A stretch of 64,000 bases of DNA from a bacterium. GTDB lineage: Bacteria > Oederibacteriota > Muellerivitia > Muellerivitales > Muellerivitaceae. Position 1 is the stretch's first letter. Each line of letters starts with the position of its first letter. Below the pieces are notes generated by a model. The model did no database searches. It worked only from the letters and a program-made list of their open reading frames with translations, and was not told the DNA's origin. Positions 1 through 9,671 of this stretch are shown here, in pieces. The stretch lies in contig DASZRK010000002.1 in NCBI GenBank assembly GCA_035549195.1, positions 167,655 through 231,654 of the forward strand, in the 5' to 3' direction. The position numbers and the translations under genes are program-made.

Positions 1-1524
1 ATAGCGGTTCAGGTATCCGATCAGGGCCTCTTCCTCCTGGAAGTTATCGTTGCTGAAGTAGCCCGTGGGCGGGTTCCCAAAGGAGAATCGGTTGGTCTGG
101 GCACCGGGTGAATAGAAGTAGGGACCGATGTCCATGTACTTGGCGCTCAGGTGGAACCCGGCGATGTTCAGGGAACCGCTCATCCAATAGGCCCAATCCT
201 GGAAGGCCCGGTCGGGATTATTGGCGTCGTCCACATAGCGGCTGGACCCGTACTCCCCTTCCCCGGTCACGTTCACGTCGGCGTCGAAGGGGACCTTCAC
301 TTTGGCCGAGAGGCTCCCCACGTGGTACTGCTTCGGGAAGGTCAGGGGGAAGTCGGGGGTGTAGAGGTTGTTGGAATCGTTGATCGTGCCCGGGTCGTCC
401 CAGATGAGCAGGCCATCCCCTTTGAGCTCCACGTTCTTGTCCAGCAGGACCAGGGCGATCTGGGACCCGGCCATGTAGTCCCCGAAGCTGAACTCGGTGG
501 CGTTCTTGATGGGGCTCACCATGGCCTCGGCCTTCAGGTCGGAGAAGAAGGGATCGTTGGAGCCCATGAGGTCGGTCGAGGCCCGGAAGCCCCGCACCCG
601 GAAGTCGGGGCCATGGTCCATCATGGCCAGTTCCTCCACGTCCTTGCGGTTGCGGTAGAAGGAAGAAGGTTCCAGCAGGGTGTAGACGGGAACGTCGTAG
701 TTCCAGAGGACCAAGGGACTATAGTGTTGCCAGAAGTCTCCGGCGTTCACCGTGAAGTATTCGTTGTAATCGCTCAAGGATAGCCAGCGTAGGTCGGTCT
801 TGGGGGAAATGGGGTCCGCGTAGAACATCCCCAGGGTCCTCCAGAACCGGATCGTGGCCTCGAAGAGGACGGTGGGCACCGGGATGCTGTGCAGGCTCAT
901 GTCCATGAAGAGGTCGTAGTTGTATTGGGTGGTGGTGTAGGGCGCGTTGATCCCGAAACCTCGGTAGCTGTTGAAATATCCCCGGGAAAAACCGGTCCCC
1001 TCGGTCCCGGTCCGTTTCAGCAGGACCTGTTGCTGGGCCCCCAGGGATTCATTGCGGTGCTCCAGGGCGAAGATCCGGTCCTCGATTCTCGGCAGGTCGG
1101 CCCCCATGGCCTTGAGTTCCTTCTTGAATTCTTCCACCAGTTGGCCGGCGCTCTTGGAAGCGGCCGGGGACGGGAAGCTCGGCAGGCCCGCGGCCGCCGG
1201 AGGCGGGGGAAGGGCCCCCGGAAGTCCGAAGTTGGGGTCCATGGGCGGTGGCAAGGTCAGGTCGTCCCCCGGCGGGGGCAATTGGGCGACCAGGATCTCC
1301 CCGGTATGGGCGGTCATCTCGGCCGCTTCCAGGTTGGACAATTGGGCGATCGGTTTCGTCGGCGACGGGGCCCATCCTTCCTCCACCAGGCGGGACAGGG
1401 CGTCGTTGATCCAAGGGGACCGCTCGTTCGAGGACAAGGTCCCATGATCGGCCCGGGCGGCCGAAAAGGCACCCAGGACCATCGCGAGGACCGCCCCTTG
1501 GATTTTGTTCGTTCTCTTCTTCAC
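1..1524 (-). CDS. Outer-membrane beta-barrel-like protein, 3' end outside window
   Basis: The frame runs open from about 1545 to the window edge, so the C-terminus is missing. I place the start at GTG 1524 because an AAAGGGA ribosome site lies just upstream and the product then begins with a clean signal peptide (KKRTNKIQG followed by a hydrophobic stretch ending in SAARA). An in-frame ATG at 1545 has no such site. After a Pro-rich linker (about residues 75-120) comes a short coiled-coil-like segment, then a Gly/aromatic-rich region with alternating hydrophobics typical of barrel strands. It follows the 831-residue barrel protein by only a few bases and shares its architecture, so the two are probably co-transcribed. 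Specific function unknown. Confidence 0.7.
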   Translation of the reverse strand, partial: MKKRTNKIQGAVLAMVLGAFSAARADHGTLSSNERSPWINDALSRLVEEGWAPSPTKPIAQLSNLEAAEMTAHTGEILVAQLPPPGDDLTLPPPMDPNFGLPGALPPPPAAAGLPSFPSPAASKSAGQLVEEFKKELKAMGADLPRIEDRIFALEHRNESLGAQQQVLLKRTGTEGTGFSRGYFNSYRGFGINAPYTTTQYNYDLFMDMSLHSIPVPTVLFEATIRFWRTLGMFYADPISPKTDLRWLSLSDYNEYFTVNAGDFWQHYSPLVLWNYDVPVYTLLEPSSFYRNRKDVEELAMMDHGPDFRVRGFRASTDLMGSNDPFFSDLKAEAMVSPIKNATEFSFGDYMAGSQIALVLLDKNVELKGDGLLIWDDPGTINDSNNLYTPDFPLTFPKQYHVGSLSAKVKVPFDADVNVTGEGEYGSSRYVDDANNPDRAFQDWAYWMSGSLNIAGFHLSAKYMDIGPYFYSPGAQTNRFSFGNPPTGYFSNDNFQEEEALIGYLNRY

Positions 1525-1548
1525 GGAAACCGTCCCTTTACCCATCTT

Positions 1549-4044
1549 TTAGAACAACAAGTAGAATTCGGAGATCCATTGCCCGGTGTGATAGCTGTTG
1601 GCGGGCACATAGGCGTCCTTGAACGTCACATCCTTGTAGCGCAATTCGAATTTGCCCGATCCCCAAGGTATGTCATAAGCGAACCCGCCCCCGATCACAT
1701 CGGTGCGGTAGTCCACCAGGGGATAGGTGTAGGCGCATTTCCAGGTCTCCCAGCCGTATTCCCCCATGATGTTGACGTTGCGGATCAACTGGTACATGGC
1801 CCCGAAGTCGACGACCTGCTGCTCGAAAAGGTTGGAGATGTCGGATTGGGACGGGTCCTGGGCCTTGCCCGACACCCGGTTGTCGGTGAAGAAGACCGAC
1901 CCGTAGAGGGGCTGGTCGATCCCGAACATCTTGTTGAACTGGTATTTAGTGGTCAGGGTGATGTAGCTGTAGGTCTTCAGGTGGGTCAACATGGTGTAGG
2001 CGTTGGTGCCCGCCACGACCCCCGGGGCGGACCCGTTGACCACGATGGCCCCGCCGCCGGTGGTGACCGGCATCATCAAAGGAATGCGCTCGGAAGAAAG
2101 GGTGAACTGGTAGCGGGTCTGCTGGCCGGAGCTGATGTCGCCGTCGTTGCGGAGAGCCTCGATATTGTTGTCATAGGCCTGGCGGGCGGGCAACCAGGGC
2201 GCGGCCGCATAGCCGCCCCAGAGGTCCAGTCCCCAGATACCTTCGTCCTCCTGGTAATAGGGGGAGAGGACGTTGAAGGCTTCCACGAAGTTGTAATTGT
2301 TGTAGACCGGGTCCCCGTTGGAATCGGTCCCCACATTGGTGGGGCTTTGAACGGCCCGGTATTCGGTCTTCTGGGCGAAATCGAAATTGACCACGATATC
2401 GTCGAGGAAGCTGGGCCAGCCCCTCATCCAATCCTGCTTGCGGCCGTCCCAGCCCAGGTTGGCGCGCCAGCCGTAGCGGTTACTGACCAGGTTGTCCACT
2501 TCCCCCACCAAGCCATAGGCGTCCTCGAAGGAACTGGAGGTATAGCCCGGGCCCGCGTAGACCCCATATTGGTTGAAGTTGACCCCGGCCATGGCCACCT
2601 TGCTGTTGAAATTGGCGAAGCTGTCGCTGATGGCGGTGTAGAAGAGATTGAAGGGATAGTAGGAGATCTGGACCTGTCCCGCGGGCGCTTCCAGGGCGGC
2701 CTTGGCCGGCTGGCCGTTGTCGATGCCGGAATAGAGGTGGGAGAATCCGGCTTCCACGTCGATCCGCACCGGCTTGAGGTCAAACCCCAGGCTGGCCTGA
2801 TAGGTCTTCAGATCGAGTTGAGGGACCTGGTTGACGCCGAAGTCGTCGTTGATCCACTCCGTGGACAAGGCGGCCTGGACCGTCCCAAAGTTTTTGGAGA
2901 GCTTGGCGGCCTGCTCGAAACGGTTCCCTTGGGTGTTCTGGGTCCCCATGCGCCCGAACATCAGGACCATGTTCCCATCCTGGCCCAACCAGGGCAAGTT
3001 GGACCCGATGCCATAGATCCCCGAGAAGACCGGGTCGAAGCTGGAAACGATGGCCCCGGCGGCCGAAGAGGGCGGCACCGCCGAGATGTTGCTCACGTAA
3101 TCGTCCCAGGTCTTCTGGTCCTTGTCGTCGGAGAAATGCTTGATGTCCACGGGGTTTACGTAGCGCTTCAAGGAGGTGGGTCCGATGCCCCGGGTGAAAT
3201 CCCCCAGGGTCCCGGCGCCCGGATAGCCTTCCGCCATGAAATGGGTGTCCCAACGGCCCAAGGGGCCGTCGAACTGGAAGCTCACGTCCGGGTTATAGAT
3301 GCCGAAGCTGGCACCTTGGGAATTGGCGTTGGCGTCGGTCAAGGTACCGGTCAACCCTAAGGAAATGGCTCCCTTCCCCCCGAAATCACTCCACATACCC
3401 AGGTCGATGGAATTGGCGGTCCGGATGGCGTTCACCACCGTGATCCCCGACATGGTCAGGTTCTCGAAGCGGAAGCGGGTCTTGGTGCTGAAGTTGGGGA
3501 TGCCGCTGCTCTTGTTGGCCTTCTTCCAGGTCGCGTTCACGTCGTCCTGGACGGTATTGAGCTTTTCCATTTCCTTCTGCCACTCGGCCAGGCGGTTGTC
3601 GTAGAGGCTCAAATGGGTCCGCAAGAGCTCCGACTCCTGCTTGAGTTCCTTCAATAGGTTGTCGATCTCCTGCCGCACCCAGGGGTTCACCGGAGGAGCC
3701 ATCGGGGTGGGGATCGGCGTCGGAATGGCGATCGGCATGGGGGTCGGGATGGGCTGGGGCGTGAAGGTCGGCGTGGGTTGGAGCAATTCGGGGGCCGTCA
3801 GGCGGGCCTTGGCCTTCTCCGTATAAAAGGCCAGTTCCAACCGGCTGACGATCTTGCCCTGATCGAGCTTGGCCTGGTCCTGGGGGTCCAGGAGGCCGTA
3901 ATCCTCCAGGTGCTTGACCCTTTGATAAAGAGGGTTGTCGGGCGTCAATTGGTCGAAGGGATTCGCCAGGGCCCGGAAGCCCAAGGCCCCGCCGGCCGAA
4001 ACCAGGAGGAAAAGGGCCAAAAATTGTTTCAAACGAAGTTCCAA
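1549..4044 (-). CDS. SLH-like/coiled-coil outer-membrane barrel protein
   Basis: 831 residues. TTG start, supported by AGAGGA six bases upstream; signal peptide about residues 1-27. Residues 28-85 resemble a single S-layer-homology unit (N-P-Y-R-V--L-DYGLL ... SRLELA), which in other barrels of this architecture anchors the outer membrane to peptidoglycan. A Pro/Thr/Ile linker (about 88-120) is followed by a coiled coil (about 125-170) and then roughly 650 residues of Gly/Asn/aromatic-rich sequence ending in the barrel-like C-terminal YLLF. The order SLH, coiled coil, barrel recalls cyanobacterial SomA-type and Deinococcus SlpA-type proteins (family knowledge). Substrate unknown. It lies directly upstream of the related partial gene at the window edge. 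Confidence 0.75.
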   Translation of the reverse strand: MELRLKQFLALFLLVSAGGALGFRALANPFDQLTPDNPLYQRVKHLEDYGLLDPQDQAKLDQGKIVSRLELAFYTEKAKARLTAPELLQPTPTFTPQPIPTPMPIAIPTPIPTPMAPPVNPWVRQEIDNLLKELKQESELLRTHLSLYDNRLAEWQKEMEKLNTVQDDVNATWKKANKSSGIPNFSTKTRFRFENLTMSGITVVNAIRTANSIDLGMWSDFGGKGAISLGLTGTLTDANANSQGASFGIYNPDVSFQFDGPLGRWDTHFMAEGYPGAGTLGDFTRGIGPTSLKRYVNPVDIKHFSDDKDQKTWDDYVSNISAVPPSSAAGAIVSSFDPVFSGIYGIGSNLPWLGQDGNMVLMFGRMGTQNTQGNRFEQAAKLSKNFGTVQAALSTEWINDDFGVNQVPQLDLKTYQASLGFDLKPVRIDVEAGFSHLYSGIDNGQPAKAALEAPAGQVQISYYPFNLFYTAISDSFANFNSKVAMAGVNFNQYGVYAGPGYTSSSFEDAYGLVGEVDNLVSNRYGWRANLGWDGRKQDWMRGWPSFLDDIVVNFDFAQKTEYRAVQSPTNVGTDSNGDPVYNNYNFVEAFNVLSPYYQEDEGIWGLDLWGGYAAAPWLPARQAYDNNIEALRNDGDISSGQQTRYQFTLSSERIPLMMPVTTGGGAIVVNGSAPGVVAGTNAYTMLTHLKTYSYITLTTKYQFNKMFGIDQPLYGSVFFTDNRVSGKAQDPSQSDISNLFEQQVVDFGAMYQLIRNVNIMGEYGWETWKCAYTYPLVDYRTDVIGGGFAYDIPWGSGKFELRYKDVTFKDAYVPANSYHTGQWISEFYLLF

Positions 4045-4111
4045 GAACGTCCTCTATTTAAGGATGACCGGCTCAACCCAAAATGAACCCGTCCGGATCG
4101 ACGGGAAAGGC

Positions 4112-4882
4112 TCAGTAAAACTCCACCTCATCCACCCAGTAATCGATCGCATAGGTCCCGGCGGCATTGTTGGCGCTGTGCGCCCAGGTCAGGTTGATGA
4201 ACTCCTTCAAGTGGTCCGACATGTCCGGCGGAGTCACGGGAGCGCCCCATCCTTCCCGCTTCAGGTCGGTGAAGGCGTAGGCTTTCTTGGTCCAATCGGG
4301 GGAAACGGACAGGTCCGCCCCGAAGTTGTCATAACAGCCTGAACTACAGGTCCCACCCTGGTCCGGCGGAAGGGTCACGGCGGTGCCCACCTTGAAGCGC
4401 CGCTTGAGGGCCTGGTCGGTGGCGGGACATTTGTAATAGAACTGGATGCCGGTGAAATTGCTGGCATCGTAGAAGCCGCTGTCCTTGAACTTCCCTTGGA
4501 TCTCGAAATCCGGATAGACCTTGTCCCCATGGTCCGTCAGGTTGCCGTAGATATGGGCCGCCTTGGGGGTGCCATTGGCCCCGCCCGCCGCGCCTAGGTC
4601 CGCGTTGAGGGTGTTGCCGCCGAAGGTGATGGCCAGCCACATGCCGCCTCCGCCGCCGAAGAGCTTGGAATTGGTCGCCTTTCCGCCGCTTTCGAAATCG
4701 TTGACGACCCGGGCTTCCCGGGGGACCGCGACCTTCTTGGGCGGGTTCGCCGCCGGGTTGGACAGGCCTTCCGTCAGGGATGCGTTCTTGGAACCTTCAT
4801 TGATGAAAACGGCCCCGCAACCTTGGAAGAAGAGGACGGACGCGGCCAGCAAAAAGCCAAAAGCCAGGCACCAAGACCGCAT
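4112..4882 (-). CDS. Lipoprotein with jelly-roll/CBM-like domain
   Basis: 256 residues from ATG 4882, chosen because GAGGTG lies just upstream and the product starts as a lipoprotein: MRSWCLAFGFLL then a lipobox FQGC. An upstream in-frame start would bury this signal. The body (VNDFESGG ... TYAIDYWVDEVEFY) has the opening and closing strands typical of CIA30-like/galactose-binding-like beta-sandwiches, in which a final D-hydrophobic-D-hydrophobic strand closes the fold. A CxxxC-like pair (TCSSGCYD) may form a disulfide. Probably an outer-membrane or periplasmic glycan-binding lipoprotein; ligand unknown. It precedes the two barrel genes on the same strand and may belong to their transcript. 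Confidence 0.65.
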   Translation of the reverse strand: MRSWCLAFGFLLAASVLFFQGCGAVFINEGSKNASLTEGLSNPAANPPKKVAVPREARVVNDFESGGKATNSKLFGGGGGMWLAITFGGNTLNADLGAAGGANGTPKAAHIYGNLTDHGDKVYPDFEIQGKFKDSGFYDASNFTGIQFYYKCPATDQALKRRFKVGTAVTLPPDQGGTCSSGCYDNFGADLSVSPDWTKKAYAFTDLKREGWGAPVTPPDMSDHLKEFINLTWAHSANNAAGTYAIDYWVDEVEFY

Positions 4883-4959
4883 GAACACCTCGGGGGATCC
4901 GGTTGGGATAAATGCTCTAAGGAAACAAGGGACCGGCAAAAAAGCCTGGGTATTTTACT

Positions 4960-4990
4960 AAAAGGGTCCGGAACCAGGAACCCTTTTTTG
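4960..4990 (-). terminator. Bidirectional-looking intrinsic terminator
   Basis: An 8-bp stem AAAAGGGT/ACCCTTTT with a 12-base loop. It sits about 95 bases past the stop of the large methyltransferase-fusion gene and ahead of the lipoprotein gene. T-rich tracts occur on both strands, so it may insulate in both directions. Confidence 0.6.
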
Positions 4991-5083
4991 CCTTGGGGAC
5001 CATGTCCCGAGCGATGAAGGACTAAAGCGGTTTTAGGCTCGAGAAACCGGTTTCATGAAAAAAGGACCCCTTCAATCGTGGGG

Positions 5084-8000
5084 TTATTCCGGTTTCCCAC
5101 CGTCGGTGGTATCCGTGAAGGGCGCCGTTTTGCCTGCGGGGACTTTCTTCATGTAGGCGAAGTCGAAGACCCGCATGGCTTGTCCGGGTTTTTCCAACAA
5201 CACCGCGGCCATGTAACGGTCGTCCCGGGCGGGGTCCTCCGTCTTGGGAAGGTTCGCAAAGAGGTTCTTGACCCGCACCATGTGGCCGGAGGGAAGGTCG
5301 AAAGGGCCCACCGTCGCCAGGTCCGTGTAATAGTTCTTGCTGGTATCGACCTGGTGCAGGACCACGCCCTTGATGGCCTCGTTGGATTGGTTCCGGATCT
5401 CCACGCTCAAGGGGATCGGCACCCCGCCCGGCGCCCGTTCGGGGGCCACCAGGGTCATGTCGATGGGCACCAGCCCCTCCATCCGCTGCATCGTCGAGAA
5501 GGCCTTGCCCCCCGCCACCGCCCACTCCATGGAGCTGTAGGGTCCCCGCACCCCATAGACGATACGGTAAAGGTCGTGCCAGAACATCCCGAGCGAGGAG
5601 TTGACCGTGAACCAATCCTGGAAGACCCCCACCTCCCGGTCGTAGAGTTCCTCGGGCCCCGGGGGGTCGAGGGATTTCTGCACCCAGTTGAAATCCACCA
5701 TCTCGCCCGGGGCGTATTCCCCGTTGCACCGGGCCAGGTACTGGGGCCATTGGGTCTTCATGGACTTGAGGGTGTTCCGGTCCCCCTCATAGAGCATGAT
5801 CTGGTTGAAGTTCACGCCCGCGTCCACGTACATGGCCGGGTCCTGTCCGTGCTGGTGCCCCATTTCCCATCCCAGGGTGAAGGTGAAGACGGGTTTGGAG
5901 ACCTTGGCTTCCTCCAGGATGCCTTTGAGGGTCAGGGCCACCTTATGGGCCCGCCACCATTGGAAGAGCGTGTTCACTTCCTTGCCGATCTTGTGCTTCT
6001 TCCCCGATTCCACCGTTTCCGCCAGCCAATGGATGCGCTCGTCCCGGGACATCTTGGCGAACTCGTTCGGCACGGGGACGTCCAGGTCGTTCACGAACTC
6101 GTCCACCAACTCATAGCCTGCATCGCCGGTGCGGACATAGTCCAGGCCGATCATGTCGATGTCCGGGTCCTGGTCCAGTTCCTGGAGGAATTGGACGACA
6201 TCATGGTGCCGGTGCTCATCCTGGAGGGAGATGAACCGGGTGGGGGCCACTTCCCCGGTCTCGCGGTCATAGCCGAGCGAGAATTGGTAGGGCGCCTGGG
6301 CCCAGGCATCGCCCACCACCTTGAAGGTGGTCATGTAACCGGCGAACTTGAGCCCCGCCTGGTGGCAGAGCTTGGCGTATTTCTTCCCCACTTCCATGTC
6401 GCCGCGGCTGAAGGGGAAATCCCGCGCGATCATGTGGTCCCAGATCGAGGTCTGGCCCATCAGGTAGCAATAGATGTTGGCCCCCATGAACTTGGCCCAT
6501 TCGACGGCGTTGGCCGCCCGCAGGGAATCGCTCCCATCCAGGGCCGGGACCGCCCCGCCCACCAGCTGTTTCCCGCCCTCCATGGTGAGGGCGGCGTAGC
6601 CGGGATAGAGGCCCGAGGGCTTCAAGGGCGAGATGGTGAAGGCCGACTGGAAGACCTTGGGCGACTTCCAGCGGGGGCTATGGACGGTCACCTCCGCTAC
6701 ATAGGTGCCGGGGATGGGGTTGAAGGGAATGGGCCAATTCCCATGGAACCGGCGCTGGTCGTTGTCCTTCTTGAGGGGCATGACGGTCCTGTCCTGGACC
6801 CAGGTGACCGGTTCCCCGTTCCGGGTCACCTGGACCGAGGCCTGCATCTCGCTGAAGGCCTCCTTTTCCTGGTCGCTGATCTTCACCTCGACGGGGACCA
6901 TCTCGTAGCGTTTGTAGTCGCGGGCGGGCATGACGGCGATGACATCCGGGACCAGCTGGGTCTCCAGGGGGATCAGCACCCCGAGCCTCTTGGCATCGGG
7001 CGAGAAGGTGGCCGCGGCCCAATAGCCCCCGCCAACGAGGATGGCCAGGATCACCGCCCAACGAAGGTCGCGGAAAAGGGCCTTGCGCGAGGGAGAAAGC
7101 GGCAGTGGGACGGGGGGCGGGGGCGCCGAGGGCCGGGCCGACGGGACTTCCTCCGCCGGGACCGACGGAGTTAATTCCTGGACAGGGACTTCGGCCGGGA
7201 TGGGCGGCTGGACAGGGGCCGGTGCCACGGCAAGGACGGGTTCGGGCTCCGGGGGAGCCTGGAGTTGTTCCAGGACCACCGGCGCTTCTTCCGGTTCCCT
7301 TTCGGGGGGGATCGAACGCTGGACCACCTCCGGCGTCGGCGCTTCCAGGGGCTCCTGAACAACCTCTTCCTGGACCGGGCTTGGGGCTTCCTGTACCGTC
7401 GCCTCGGACCATTGGGTCTTCATGACGGGGGCCGGCGGTTCGGCAGGCACGAAGGATCTTTCTTCCTCCGCTTCGACCACGAAGGCCTGGGTCTCCTCCT
7501 CGATGACCGATTCGACCCTTTCGGTCAGCACTTCCTCCTCGATGGCCTGCAGGAATTGGGCGGCCTTCGAGGCCGGGCGGTTCCCCTCGTCCGTGGCGGG
7601 ACCCTGGGACTGGTCCCGGGTCCGGGCGATGGCCTGCTCCATCCATTGGAAGGTCTTTTGGCCGGCTTCCACTCCATCACGGGCCGCCTTGCCCAATTGG
7701 GTCGCCGTTTCCGCCCCCACCTGGCCCACCACTTCGCGGGTCTTTCGGGTGGCGTCGCTGCCGGCCCGGAGGGCCCGTCCCAGACCCCGGCCGGCCCCTA
7801 CCGCTCCCTGGGCCGCCGAACGTCCCAGGAACGAAACGAGGGACCAGGCCAGGCCGAAGGCCGCTCCGAACTGCTGCCCCACCGCCACCATGAGCCCGGC
7901 GGTGCGGTCCTTGAAATAACGGAAATTATCCGAGACGTCCTGGGGTTTGGGGGGCGCGATCGGCGCGGCGACGCGGAAGGGGGTCTCCCCGGCCAGCGCG

Positions 8001-9469
8001 GCCTCCTCCGGCGTCTCCGGCAGGACGGGCTTCTCCCGGGTCAACCGCACCACCGTTTCGGTGTGGTAGGTCTGGGGGAACATGTCGAGCGGTTGGGCCC
8101 AATCGACCAGGTAGCCGTGCTTGGAAAGGAGCGCCAGGTCCCGGGCCAGGGTGGAAGGGTCGCAGGACACATAGACGATCCGCTCCGGATGGAGCGAGGT
8201 CACCCGCGCCAGCACCTCGGGCAAGACCCCCTTTCGGGGCGGGTCCAGCAGGACCGCGTCCACGCGGTTCATCCCCTTCTCCCGCAGGCCCAGAAGGATG
8301 GGGGCCACGTCCCCCTCGAGGAAATCGATGTTGGCCCGCTGGTTGAGCTTGGCGTTCTCCTTGGCGTCCTCGACGGCGGGGCCGATCTCCTCGATCCCCA
8401 CCACGTAATCCGCCAACGGCGAGACCGCCATCGCCAGCGTGCCGATGCCGGAATAAAGGTCGAGGATCGTCCCCCAGCGCTTCTTTCCCGTGGGGGCGCC
8501 CAGGGCTTCCCGCACCACGGTGTGGAGGATGTCGGCCTGGGCCGTGTTCACCTGTAGGAAGGAACGTAACGAGACCTTGAGCTTCAGGTCGTCGATGACC
8601 TCGAAGTAATGGTCCCGCCCGGCCAGCACCCGGGTCGTGGGCCCGAAGACGATGTTCGTCCGGGAAGGGTTGATGTTCTGCAGTACGCCCACCAGACCCG
8701 GGGTCTCCTCCATCAGTTCGCGGGCCAGGCGGGGCAGGATGCCCTCCAGGGGTTCGGGCAGGAGGGTGGGCTTCTGCACCCGTTCCTCCGGATCCTCGGT
8801 CCGGGTCACGAAGGCCAGCAGGAACTCGCCCGTCTTCTGCCCTTGCCGCACGGTCAGGTGGCGGAGGAAGCCGGAATGCTTCTTCTCCTGGTAAGGGGTC
8901 AGGCCCGATTGATCGATCTTGGCGGTGACCTTTTGCAGGAACTGGTTGATGCCGTCGGCCTGGATGGCGCAGGTCGTGTAGGGGACCAGGTGATGGGACC
9001 GGGGTTCATAGATGCCCGTGATGAAGTGCCCGTCCCGCATGGAAAGGACCGGCATGGCTTTGTTGCGGTAGGCATAGGGCGACGGCGAGGGCAGGCAGGG
9101 TTGGACCGTGACGTCGCCCATCTTGCCGATGCGCTGGAAGGCATCCACGACGAACTGACGCTTGGTCTGGAGCTGGCGCGGATAGCTGAAGTGCTGCCAC
9201 TGGCAGCCGCCGCACTCCTGGAAGATGGGACAGGGCGGCTGGACCCGGTCGGGGGAATGCCGGAGGACCTGGAGGATCTCCCCCACCGCGTAGTGATCCT
9301 TCACCTGCACGATCTTGAGGCGGACCCGCTCGCCCGGCAGGCCGCCGGGAATGAAGACGGCGAAATCCTTGAAGCGGCCGACCGAATCGCCGCCGAAGGC
9401 CAGCGAGGCGACATCGATCTCGATCTCTTCGCCGTGCCTTACCGGCGGGGTCGGGTGGGTGGTGTTCAT
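5084..9469 (-). CDS. RlmD-type 23S rRNA uracil methyltransferase fused to membrane-anchored TIM-barrel-like domain
   Basis: 1461 residues in one open frame. Residues 1-478 are a complete RlmD/RumA-type rRNA m5U methyltransferase: TRAM domain (about 10-70), iron-sulfur cysteines C80, C86, C89 and C167, SAM motif DLYSGIGTLA (338-347), LLDPPRKG (407-414), nucleophile C436 in YVSCDP and the base E471. RlmD enzymes normally end here. The chain continues with an Ala/Gly amphipathic stretch (520-620), a Pro/Glu-rich linker (660-795), one membrane segment (about 803-821, Arg/Lys on its N side, so N-terminus inside), and about 640 extracytoplasmic residues resembling GHL10/DUF187-like TIM barrels (GLDYVRTGD; aromatic-rich) plus a C-terminal Ig-like part. 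No internal start with a good ribosome site was seen at the junction. A true fusion or a lost stop codon are both possible. Confidence 0.8.
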   Translation of the reverse strand: MNTTHPTPPVRHGEEIEIDVASLAFGGDSVGRFKDFAVFIPGGLPGERVRLKIVQVKDHYAVGEILQVLRHSPDRVQPPCPIFQECGGCQWQHFSYPRQLQTKRQFVVDAFQRIGKMGDVTVQPCLPSPSPYAYRNKAMPVLSMRDGHFITGIYEPRSHHLVPYTTCAIQADGINQFLQKVTAKIDQSGLTPYQEKKHSGFLRHLTVRQGQKTGEFLLAFVTRTEDPEERVQKPTLLPEPLEGILPRLARELMEETPGLVGVLQNINPSRTNIVFGPTTRVLAGRDHYFEVIDDLKLKVSLRSFLQVNTAQADILHTVVREALGAPTGKKRWGTILDLYSGIGTLAMAVSPLADYVVGIEEIGPAVEDAKENAKLNQRANIDFLEGDVAPILLGLREKGMNRVDAVLLDPPRKGVLPEVLARVTSLHPERIVYVSCDPSTLARDLALLSKHGYLVDWAQPLDMFPQTYHTETVVRLTREKPVLPETPEEAALAGETPFRVAAPIAPPKPQDVSDNFRYFKDRTAGLMVAVGQQFGAAFGLAWSLVSFLGRSAAQGAVGAGRGLGRALRAGSDATRKTREVVGQVGAETATQLGKAARDGVEAGQKTFQWMEQAIARTRDQSQGPATDEGNRPASKAAQFLQAIEEEVLTERVESVIEEETQAFVVEAEEERSFVPAEPPAPVMKTQWSEATVQEAPSPVQEEVVQEPLEAPTPEVVQRSIPPEREPEEAPVVLEQLQAPPEPEPVLAVAPAPVQPPIPAEVPVQELTPSVPAEEVPSARPSAPPPPVPLPLSPSRKALFRDLRWAVILAILVGGGYWAAATFSPDAKRLGVLIPLETQLVPDVIAVMPARDYKRYEMVPVEVKISDQEKEAFSEMQASVQVTRNGEPVTWVQDRTVMPLKKDNDQRRFHGNWPIPFNPIPGTYVAEVTVHSPRWKSPKVFQSAFTISPLKPSGLYPGYAALTMEGGKQLVGGAVPALDGSDSLRAANAVEWAKFMGANIYCYLMGQTSIWDHMIARDFPFSRGDMEVGKKYAKLCHQAGLKFAGYMTTFKVVGDAWAQAPYQFSLGYDRETGEVAPTRFISLQDEHRHHDVVQFLQELDQDPDIDMIGLDYVRTGDAGYELVDEFVNDLDVPVPNEFAKMSRDERIHWLAETVESGKKHKIGKEVNTLFQWWRAHKVALTLKGILEEAKVSKPVFTFTLGWEMGHQHGQDPAMYVDAGVNFNQIMLYEGDRNTLKSMKTQWPQYLARCNGEYAPGEMVDFNWVQKSLDPPGPEELYDREVGVFQDWFTVNSSLGMFWHDLYRIVYGVRGPYSSMEWAVAGGKAFSTMQRMEGLVPIDMTLVAPERAPGGVPIPLSVEIRNQSNEAIKGVVLHQVDTSKNYYTDLATVGPFDLPSGHMVRVKNLFANLPKTEDPARDDRYMAAVLLEKPGQAMRVFDFAYMKKVPAGKTAPFTDTTDGGKPE

Positions 9470-9601
9470 GGGTTTCGCGACCTTGATCCTTGGGTCCTGC
9501 CCTTGGATCCCTTCAAGAAAGTGTGGTGGACCCGGCTTGGGAAATGTCGAAGTACGGAAGCCGCCGAATGACCCAAGGGACCCGGAAGGCCCCTGGGGTG
9601 C

Positions 9602-9629
9602 ATTTTAAATGATTTTCGGCCAGGAACAA
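9602..9629 (-). promoter_or_regulatory. Possible sigma-70-type promoter of the methyltransferase-fusion gene
   Basis: On the minus strand, TTGTTC is followed by a 16-base spacer and TAAAAT. It lies about 135 bases upstream of the start codon at 9469. The -10 box is close to consensus and the -35 box is weaker. Confidence 0.35.
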
Positions 9630-9671
9630 ATCGGGTGGGACGCAAGAATTGGGAAAAGGGGCGACCCGTCC

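Noticed and set aside
889..3360. 823-codon plus-strand frame opposite the outer-membrane barrel gene
   Set aside because: It is antisense to a gene with signal peptide, SLH-like domain and coiled coil, and its Val/Gly/His-rich composition is the shadow of GC-rich coding on the other strand. The same applies to long plus-strand frames at 5078-7174, 21339-23258, 24589-26055, 40870-42876, 46760-48460, 52012-54099 and 54103-55944, and to the minus-strand frame at 32985-34541.
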